DNA of 64,000 nucleotides from Cloeon dipterum. Lineage: Eukaryota; Arthropoda; Insecta; Ephemeroptera; Baetidae. Each line of letters begins with the position of its first letter. Position 1 is the first letter of the stretch. Under the pieces are notes generated by a model. The model searched no databases. It saw only the letters and a list, made by a program, of their open reading frames with translations, and was not told where the DNA came from. The position numbers were made by a program, and so were the translations under genes. Of this stretch, positions 52,193 through 64,000 are shown one piece after another. The stretch covers positions 23,918,335-23,982,334 of the forward strand of contig NC_088788.1 of the NCBI RefSeq assembly GCF_949628265.1. The letters run 5' to 3'.

Positions 52193-52334
52193 CTAGGCAA
52201 GAATGGATCACTATATTTCATTTAAAATAACCTGTAAGTGATTGTCATTTTAATTTTCTTTTAAGATTCCCTAGGATAGGTAATTTCTATGTCAAAACCC
52301 CTCAGATCTTATCCGTGTTGTGTCAGACTTTTAA

Positions 52335-52340
52335 AATAAA
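52335..52340 (+). terminator. TK1 polyadenylation signal
   Basis: AATAAA about 143 bp after the TK1 stop, before the convergent IRE1 stop at 52703. Confidence 0.55.
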
Positions 52341-52702
52341 ATAATCACTTCATTTAATTTCATTTTCATATTTAATTCCACTTTAAATCGTGTCTCATTA
52401 AAATTACTTGATTAAAAAACACGCTTTACAAAAATAGACAACATAAGCGTTGATCACACGTTCTCACTTCTTACCCCTTTCTCATCGTGGCAGACTCGTA
52501 CTAGCTCAAGGATTGTGACTGGACGGACAAACTTATTGCACTTAAAAAATAAAGGCCCCACAAGTTGGTTCAGTCAACTCACTGACGCAACGCCAATTTA
52601 AAGTTAAGGATACATGTCAAACATTTAGTGAGCCATTATTTGTGCATAGTCACAATTCAAAACCCACACCTCGGTTTCTCGGCCAAGATTTGTACAAATT
52701 CA

Positions 52703-56778
<4,076 letters not shown>

Positions 56779-57384
56779 ATTTTCGCTTTTCTTAAATTAA
56801 CAGGTTTTCCTCTTGAAGAAAATTTATACTCTTGTTTCTGCTGCAGAGCGTAATAACCTGTTGTTCCTTCTCGCCTTCAGTAGGCGTGAGTGTAAATTCA
56901 TTACTGCCCCCAATCCCAAAAGCGAGGCCAAAGTTGATAATAATAATCAGACTGCGTGCTGACTTTGGCTGACGAAATAAAATTACACCTTTGCTTTTGC
57001 TTGAAGACTGTGCCACTGCATTGTTTAGCAAACAAAAAACCCCATACGTAAGGAATCATCAATCATGGCAATCATTCCTGCTACCAAAAGAAAACACGAG
57101 TCAGCTGATGTGAGTGGGTGTGTCGAATGTTCAATGTTGTCATCCATTGGGTGTTTTAGATTCAAATTTTGGTTTATTACGGATCAGCAGGGCAACTGTG
57201 CCCCATACATCCACATCCAGAACTTAACAAAAATATAACAAAGCATTTTTTTGTATTTGTTTTAGAGTCGTAGAGTCTAGAGGTGTGCCGATCGCGTGAA
57301 TAATAATATATTTAGTAGAGGTTAGTGGACTTTTGCTGATCTTTGCATCCAGGTGATCACTTCGTCGGTAATATGATTTCAGAT
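56779..57384. promoter_or_regulatory. Shared 5' region of IRE1 and VTA1
   Basis: 606 bp between the two start codons, so the promoters lie back to back. I saw no palindromic CRE or textbook ER-stress element here by eye. The interval contains short frames only. Confidence 0.45.
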
Positions 57385-59268
57385 ATGGCGGACCAATTCC
57401 CTCCATGTCCACCACAATTTAAATCTCTGCAGCACTACTTGAAGATTGCTGCAGAACATGACCAGAGAGATCCTGTTGTTAGCTATTGGTGTAAGTTATT
57501 TTGTAATTTCCCTTATGTAATTAATACCTTTATTGTCACTACTGTGGTATAATTTAATAATATGTATTATCTGTATTATATTCACGATAGACTGATTGAA
57601 AATTAAATTTTATATTTTAAGGCCGACTGTATGCAATGCAAACTGGCTTGAAAATTGACAAGAAGTCACCAGATGCTCTAAAGTTGCTGATTAGCCTGAT
57701 GGACTGGCTTGAGCAGAAGAAAAAGGACATGGCGGACAATGAGAGCATTACAAACGATGTAGCTGCTCAGGCATACATGGAAAACCACGCGTTGAAAATT
57801 TTTGACTGGGCCGATGGGCAAGACAGGGCGGGGATTTTCAACAAGTATGCACACACTCCCAATTTTTTAGGAAATTAACTTACTGATTCTCAGGAATGTG
57901 GTCAAGTCCTTTTACACCGCGGGCATGCTTTTTGATGTGATGGAGACTTACGGCGAACTCACAGAGAGCATCTCTCAAAGCAGAAAGTACGCCAAGTGGA
58001 AGGCTTCTTACATCCACAATTGTTTGAAAAATGGAGAGACGCCCATACCTGGTCCTCAGGGAGAATTTGAAGGGTAAAATAAAAATTGCAGTTTTCCTGG
58101 CTGAAATTCATACTTTTCACTTCAGGGAGGAAGAAGGTGCTTCTGGTGGAGAGGATTATTCGGCTCAGCCAATGGGTTTTGTGAAGCCACCTAGCTTGTA
58201 CACTCCAGAGCAGCCCACAAACAATTTTGACCCTCCAAGCGCTAACTTCTCAAACTTTGACCTGCCGTCAGTGCCTCCAAGTGGAATGAACCCATACGAT
58301 TTGCCGTCAGTTCCCATGAACCTGCCATCTGTTCCTTCGAGCGATGCTCCAAACGAACCCTCATCGTCTTATCCATCAGTGCCGCCGCCTCAACAAACTC
58401 CAGGTAAAAGCCATTTAGCAGGGCTGATTATTATGCAAAACATAAACGGACTTTAGCTTCAAAATTGTTTTATACAATGGGGGGTTTTCATAGGTTTTGA
58501 ATTCAGGTGCTAAACCAAATTCAATCTCAAAATTCGAGTGGACTGGGTTCCGAGTTTTATCGACCCGGTTTAAACCGGCCTGGTTAAAACCAGGTTAAAC
58601 CAGATAGTAAAACCTGGATTTTTTGGGGTTTTCATTTCATAGAGCATAAAACCACAAAAATTCCAAAAAATATGATGAAAAAAAATTGACAGTGAAATTG
58701 TATTGTTAAAATGACGAAACCAAAAAACAAAGCCGCCTTGGGCCAAACTGGTTAAAACCGATTTTAACCAGTTTAACCCAGCCCACCAGGTTTTTTGAGA
58801 AATACCCGGGTTTTTCGGAACCCTGCGAGTGGATCTGCTAGAGTTTTTGGAACAATACAGCAGTTGACAATTTAAATATCTGTGTTTCAAAATGTGTGGA
58901 AAAATTATATTTTTGAGCAGATCTTCCAACCAAGTTCATCTCATTTGTGTCTGTGATGGTTTTAATTTTGCAAATTGGTAATATTATATTTTAAGAGTAA
59001 CAATAATAACTTGCAGTGGTAGATTTGCTGCAAAACAATTTGAAATGTCCTAATTTTATTAAAAAAAAATTGTATTGCAGTGACTGCACCTCCCGCAGCT
59101 GCTCCTGTGACCAGCGGAGGCGTGAGGCTTACTCCTGATCAAGTTACAAAAGCCCAGAAATATTGTAAATGGGCATCAAGTGCTTTGAACTATGATGACA
59201 TTTCAACTGCAATATTGAACCTGCAAAAGGGTCTAACTCTGCTACAAACAGGACAGGATCCTAGCTAA
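57385..59268 (+). CDS. VTA1: VTA1, vacuolar protein sorting-associated protein
   Basis: Exons 57385-57490, 57622-57844, 57894-58073, 58126-58403 and 59081-59268 give 324 aa (human about 307). The start MADQFPPCPPQFKSLQHYL is preferred over in-frame ATGs at 57373 and 57343 because it matches the family N-terminus. Residues 1-160 form the tandem MIT-like domain (FKSLQHYL, HDQRDPVVSYWCRLYAMQTG, KYAKWKASYIHNCLKNGE) that binds ESCRT-III subunits. A Pro/Ser-rich linker of irregular length follows (repeated LPSVP units). The C-terminal VSL domain (GGVRLTPDQVTKAQKYCKWA to the end) binds VPS4. VTA1 stimulates the VPS4 ATPase to recycle ESCRT-III in multivesicular-body sorting. A hAT-type MITE is inserted in the last intron. 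AATAAA lies at 59513. Confidence 0.95.
58543..58825. mobile_element. 283-bp hAT-type MITE in the last VTA1 intron
   Basis: Ends CTGGGTTCCGA and TCGGAACCCTG form 11-bp inverted repeats with one mismatch, of the CAGGG type usual for hAT elements. A perfect 8-bp target duplication CGAGTGGA flanks it (58535-58542 and 58826-58833). Inside are further inverted and direct copies of a GGTTAAAACC-type unit near both ends, so the RNA could fold extensively. No transposase frame. The perfect duplication suggests a fairly young insertion. It lies wholly in the intron and leaves the splice sites intact. Confidence 0.88.
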
Positions 59269-60680
59269 GTACTTTGGCTTCAGTCATTTTAATAACTTAC
59301 ACTTTATATTGCTAAGCTTGACTGCTTATTCCGCATTGTAAGTGCAGGGAATGCTAAATATGCTAAAATTGTTAAAATTAAAAACTATATTTAATTTAGC
59401 TATCATGTTAATGAGTTCAAATTAAAGCAAATTCTGTGGCCTTTGTGTAGAAAGATATGAAACTAAATTTCCATTTTTTCAATTAAGTTTGAAGCAACAA
59501 CAAATAAATATTAGTTCATGTGGGAAATTCCAAACTTCAAATGAAGGCTTTGCATTTTGAACTCGCATTTGGGTATCAAGGCTTGTTTTATTGGACTAAG
59601 TGTATCAAAACTGTTGTTTCACTTACAACGTCTACAAACAAGGGAGATCAAAATGTCAAATTCAATTTATTTTACACTTGAAATCCACCTGTGCCACGCG
59701 ACATTCAAATTGTTACACTTTTATTGCACAATCAGCAAAAGTCACGCTTACCATTACTAGTAAATCTGGAAATTTTCCTTGAATTGGCACAGAAAAATCA
59801 TTAATTGGTGCATCGTTGTACAAGTAGTACAAATTAATGCAGGTACATCAAGTGCAAGTGTGACCAAATCTGCGTGCTTTTTTGTAAGTGACTAACCACG
59901 GATCACAAAATTCTCTCAGTTCATTCAACAGTGTTTACACTTTTCATGATATCTCTAATAAAATTAAACCTTTATGTTCACAATGAATTTGATGACTAGC
60001 ATAAGTTATTTACAAAAATCTACTTTAGAATCAAAAAATCAAATTCCTCTACTTTCATCTATTTTTATCAAAATTCAATAAGGTGCAGAGTGATTTGTAT
60101 GCTATAATAGGTTCAAATGTTCAAGAACACAGTGTTAAATAAATATTAAGGTATAGTGAATATAAACTGAGTTTAGTGAATTACACTTATAACAGCCCCT
60201 GTATTCAACTGTAAAATAATCAAATTGTATATAAAAACTCCTGCGCTTGAGCCTTCAATTCGATCACAATATCAACATACATGCAGAAATAAGAATTTTG
60301 TCATACTACTCATACTTTATGGGAGAAGATCTCATCTTCACATTATTTCAATTTTTTTTAATGTTACTGATAAACAAAGTCATTTTCCCCCTTTTTTATA
60401 TGACAGGATGATTAGAACAAGAAGAGTGTCATTGAGTGATAAAATCAGTGAAAATAGGCTAACAGTTTGATGGGAATGGAATCAGGGGTCTCGGTTTCAG
60501 ATTGACTAGAAAACGCAAAATTTTCTCAATAGTTAATTGCAACCTCCAGTAATTCTTTCGCAGCCGATTAACAACATGTATCACAAATGAATTTTAATCA
60601 ATAGTAAAAGTGAATCGATAAGTTTAAAAAAGAGTGCACATTAACCAGACGAAAATTTTTATAAAATTTAATACAGCCGC
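59269..60680. other. Tail-to-tail 3' region of VTA1 and the TMEM35-like gene
   Basis: 1.4 kb of AT-rich sequence between two convergent stop codons. It contains the VTA1 polyadenylation signal at 59513 and no supported gene; the frames present are short and random. Confidence 0.5.
59513..59518 (+). terminator. VTA1 polyadenylation signal
   Basis: AATAAA about 245 bp after the VTA1 stop codon. Confidence 0.5.
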
Positions 60681-62405
60681 TCAGTCCTGCTTGTTTTGCT
60701 TATCTTCGCCGTTTGCGGTGGCGGTGGCCTCCAACTTCAGCAACTCTTTGCGTCTCAGCTGCCAGTCCACAACAAGTCGACATACTAACATGAAGAAAAA
60801 TACCTAGGGAAGGGGAAACATTAAATGCATTAAATTCTCAAAAATATCTGATGACATTTTAAGCAACAATGTGGAACTTACAAGTGCAGGTGCTATTCTC
60901 TCAAATTTGTCGTTGACCATGTAGTGTGAGTAAACGGCCATCAGCATGAGAACGACAAGAATAATGTTCGCTCCTTGTTTTACACGCGCTGTTGGAAGTT
61001 TTACTAGAGGTAAAAGCTGCCAAATTCAAAACAAGCACTTCTTACCAAATGGTATGAAAGTGAGGGCCAAACCGCAAACCACCTCCAGGCTGCCAACAAC
61101 ACGTCTGTACCACTTCGAGGGCACTTTGAAGTCAAGTGTTTGAGCCAGCGGGAACACTTTAGAATATCTCACATATTCCTTTCTCTGCAATAAACGAGAA
61201 ATTATTAGTCAAGTCATTTAATAACTCGTTAAAATTAATTCCCGCCAGGCATCTTTCCAGTGGCGTAAAATAGAGCTAGATTTATGCTGTTCCCCACGCT
61301 GTTCCCCTAATTTTGTCTTTCATCTTTGCTATGCTTTTGACGCCTGCAACTGTTTATGATAGGCAACACGTTGTGCTCGACGGACAAGCAGGGTGCATAA
61401 CCAAAACTATTCAGGCGCAACGCAATGCACTGGATATTTATAATATTATATTTTTTGGGTGTACTATTTATTTCACTGACAAAGATGTTTGTTTTGTTTC
61501 CATCTGATCCTTTTAACTATTAGTCTTTGGCTATAAATCTCTTTGAAAACAACTCATATTTTAACCTATATTATATGCTCTCTTCGTGAGGCAAATAAAT
61601 AAACAGGAAGAGTGTTAAGTTTAAAAAATCCATTAAGATGGTATTGACTTGAAAAACGCTAACGAGCCAGAACGCAATGTGCTGGACAAAGGGAAATAAA
61701 CACAGGATGAGATTAAAAAGCACTGGCCGCCAGCAGCATGAGACCGTTTAATAAATAGTCCTGTCAGAATTAAGAGCGAGCGATATTCTTTTGAATATCA
61801 ACCTCGACTGAAAACAGAGCACTCACGACGTTTTAAAATAGACCTCTCGCACTTGGGGCAGTGTGCCAATGAAATAATCATTAACGACAAGCGTAGAAAT
61901 TAACTGTAATTTAAGAGAATCCAGTTTTTGACATCTAACTCGCGTCTTTGCGACTAAATAAATGCGCGTTGAAAGCTCTCCAGCGCAATTAATGAAAATG
62001 ACGCGTGAAATTCAATATGCAGAAATTAAATTTTACAGCCGGCACACTCATTAAATGCGCGAAACAGAAATAGCTTAGCGATCTGTGCTAGCAAAAGTTG
62101 TACTGCCAAAAATAATCCGAGGTGCAGGTATACTTTTTCGCTATTTTTCTGCTCCGTGTAAAATTTAACCACGATTATCAGGATACATAAAAATTAATAA
62201 ATAATGCAGATTTATCATACAGGCTATTACTGTTTGAAAGACAAATGGTCGAGCAGAATGGGAACAACGAACGAAAGAGCTCTCGATTTCTCACCAAGTC
62301 TTTGTGCAGGTCTTTGCTTAGTTTGGGTGTGATCTTCATGATGCCCACGAAGATGAAAAAGAGTCCGAGAAGAATAGATAAACTTTTCAACACAATCGAC
62401 GCCAT
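60681..62405 (-). CDS. TMEM35/NACHO-like multi-pass protein
   Basis: Four exons, 62295-62405, 61046-61184, 60882-61003 and 60681-60803, give 164 aa (vertebrate TMEM35A about 167), all junctions GT-AG and in phase. The start MASIVLKSLSILLGLFFIF and the following GIMKITPKLSKDLHKDL match TMEM35A closely. Four hydrophobic helices are visible (about 7-23, 66-80, 92-110 and 126-142), followed by a charged tail (LRRKELLKLEATAT...). The GSLEVVCGLALTFIPFG region is the DoxX-like signature of the family. TMEM35A (NACHO) is an ER-resident chaperone for assembly of nicotinic acetylcholine receptors; this role for the arthropod protein is inferred. Whether it is the A or B paralog cannot be decided here. 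One intron is only 42 bp; intron 1 is 1.1 kb. Divergent from SRSF2. Confidence 0.9.
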
Positions 62406-62944
62406 CCTTTCTATTTCTCTGTGAAAAAATAGTCGGGTTCAGCTCAGGTTTGATTTGTAGCGTATCAAACGAGCGGACGATTTTTTGCCTGGCCGAATCC
62501 TCTCTGTGACGTCACGCCCACATTGTAAACTTGAACCAGCATGTCAGCGCAAAACGCAGTGACGCTAGCGAAGTTAATCCTCAACTGAAATTTTAACAAC
62601 TACTGATGCTATCAAAAAATTAGAGCGTTAAATTTTGATATTTTCCCATTATTTATTACGTTTGCTACAATTTTTCATACTTTGCCTATAGCATGTTAAT
62701 GTTAATGAATATCGCGAACGTTTAAAGGCGCATTGTGATATTCGCCGTTCAATTTTTTCACCCAACACTAGTGACATCTATATCCGGCAGGTGTCGACGC
62801 GAAACTACTACATACCAAAGAGTTCAAAAGCGCCGGCGCCGCCATATTGTTTGTGCACGCCGCTTCGATCGATACACCGCTACTACTGTTCAATTCGAGG
62901 AATCGAGGCAATTTTCAATTCGGACGAAATCTTCTGCAGCTGAA
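62406..62944. promoter_or_regulatory. Shared 5' region of TMEM35-like and SRSF2 with a CRE
   Basis: 539 bp separate the two start codons. A perfect palindromic CRE, TGACGTCA, lies at 62507-62514, about 100 bp upstream of the TMEM35-like ATG. The part next to SRSF2 (62.8-62.94 kb) is GC-richer and probably forms the SRSF2 5' UTR. Factor binding is inferred. Confidence 0.6.
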
Positions 62945-63987
62945 ATGAGTTACGGAAGGCCTCCGCCCAGTATTGAGGGAATGGTGTCCCTGAAGGTGGA
63001 CAACTTGACGTACAGGACCACCCCCGAAGATTTGCGTCGCGTGTTTGAAAAGTACGGCGAAGTTGGAGATATTTACATCCCGCGCGATAGATTCTCCAGG
63101 GAAAGCCGGGGATTCGCTTTCGTCCGGTAAATTTTCTTTCGCTTATTGCTTTTACATTATTTTACTGATACATACAGTTTGCCTCATAATTGTAGATATT
63201 AATTTGAATATTTTATGGAAAAGTCAGTTTTCGCCGCCGAGTTACATACATACACACAGTTTACGCCAACCCCACTTTAACATCGGATTCTCATAAGAAC
63301 TGGCGAGATGTGTAACCCGGCAGAAACTTAAACTTTACCATATATTATGTACATAGATACAGTCAAGATACATTATTTTTAATGGTGGCCAATGTACATT
63401 ATGTAGTCGTTTCGGCCTGGCTAAATGCATTTTGCATAATTTACATCACAGATCACACTGACAATTCCATCGGCATGAGTTTAAAGATTGTCAATTTTAA
63501 AATGTATTTCTAACGTGCATGTAATGAAAATTTATTTTTCATGCTTGTACAATGTCATTTATGTTAATATTTCTAGATTCTATGACAAGCGTGACGCTGA
63601 AGACGCACTTGACGCCATGGATGGCAGGATTCTTGACGGAAGGGAGTTGCGCGTGCAGATGGCCCGTTACGGGCGACCTTCTTCACCGTACCGAAGGCAT
63701 GGCAGGTAAAGCTCAAAAATAGCCCGTGTTAAATACATATCATTTGATTATACTCTGCTGTGCATTGTAGATCCAGGCGAGGAGGACGCAGCCGTTCCAG
63801 ATCGCGTTCCCGTTCTCGGAGGAGCCGCAGCAGAAGCCGTAGCCGTCGCAGGTCTTACAGTCGCTCCAGGTCTAGGTCTGATAGCAAGAGTTCTCGCGGG
63901 AAGAGTCCTAGGAAGGGCAGCCGCTCTCCAGAACGAGAAAAGAGTGGCAGCCGCGACCGCAGCCGTTCTCGTTCAAAGTCTCACTAA
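62945..63987 (+). CDS. SRSF2: Serine/arginine-rich splicing factor 2 (SC35)
   Basis: Exons 62945-63126, 63577-63705 and 63771-63987 give 175 aa (Drosophila SC35 about 195). The ATG at 62945 starts [21 protein letters not shown], the family N-terminus; the frame is open further upstream but that part is unlike SRSF2. One RRM (about residues 14-92) has RNP2 LKVDNL (16-21) and RNP1 RGFAFVRF (55-62). It is followed by an RS domain from about 102 to the end, rich in RS dipeptides and broken by a [13 protein letters not shown] segment. The protein binds exonic enhancers and recruits the spliceosome; its RS domain is phosphorylated in the nucleus. Intron 1 splits the RRM within RNP1. SR genes often carry poison exons, and the 450-bp first intron could hold one, though none is evident. 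The window ends 13 bp after the stop. Confidence 0.96.
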
Positions 63988-64000
63988 TTATGAGGAGGTA

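Noticed and set aside
61257..61380. CAGTGGCGTAAAA resembling a hAT terminus in the TMEM35-like intron
   Set aside because: I found no matching inverted end or 8-bp duplication nearby.

Overview
The window is animal nuclear DNA, almost certainly from an arthropod and most likely an insect. It is AT-rich, its genes are split by short GT-AG introns (many 40-500 bp), and it carries clear orthologs of SRSF2, VTA1, IRE1/ERN1, cytosolic thymidine kinase, ANKRD27/VARP and INPP5E. Nothing bacterial, organellar or viral was recognised.

Layout. Positions 1 to about 35.1 kb form a gene-poor stretch with no convincing multi-exon gene. Its recognisable content is mobile: a short LTR retrotransposon with two identical 522-bp LTRs (15756-17046), a solo LTR of the same family (11446-11968), an 87-bp hAT-type MITE (20799-20885), a hammerhead-ribozyme-like core (minus strand, 24983-25021) and a GA microsatellite. 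At 35159-35412 (minus) a GC-rich block holds what looks like the first coding exon of an unidentified gene. Its donor points into the desert, so that desert may be a long first intron.

From 36.8 kb to the end the window is gene-dense: a PMEL/GPNMB-like membrane glycoprotein (minus), a two-pass PPxY protein (plus), INPP5E (minus), ANKRD27 (plus), TK1 (plus), IRE1 (minus), VTA1 (plus), a TMEM35/NACHO-like protein (minus) and SRSF2 (plus). Exon structures were assembled by hand from splice sites and reading phase. All complete models add up to whole codons with a terminal stop; TK1 lacks its first exon and the INPP5E N-terminus is uncertain.

Eight of these nine genes form four head-to-head pairs sharing roughly 0.4-1.1 kb 5' regions: PMEL-like/PPxY, INPP5E/ANKRD27, IRE1/VTA1 and TMEM35-like/SRSF2. 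Two of these intervals contain a perfect TGACGTCA site and one a TCACGTGA site. Functionally several genes concern membrane traffic and the ER: VARP (Rab/retromer traffic), VTA1 (ESCRT-III disassembly), INPP5E (phosphoinositides, cilia), IRE1 (unfolded protein response), NACHO-like (receptor assembly in the ER) and a PMEL-like cargo. A second hAT-type MITE (283 bp, perfect 8-bp target duplication) sits inside a VTA1 intron.
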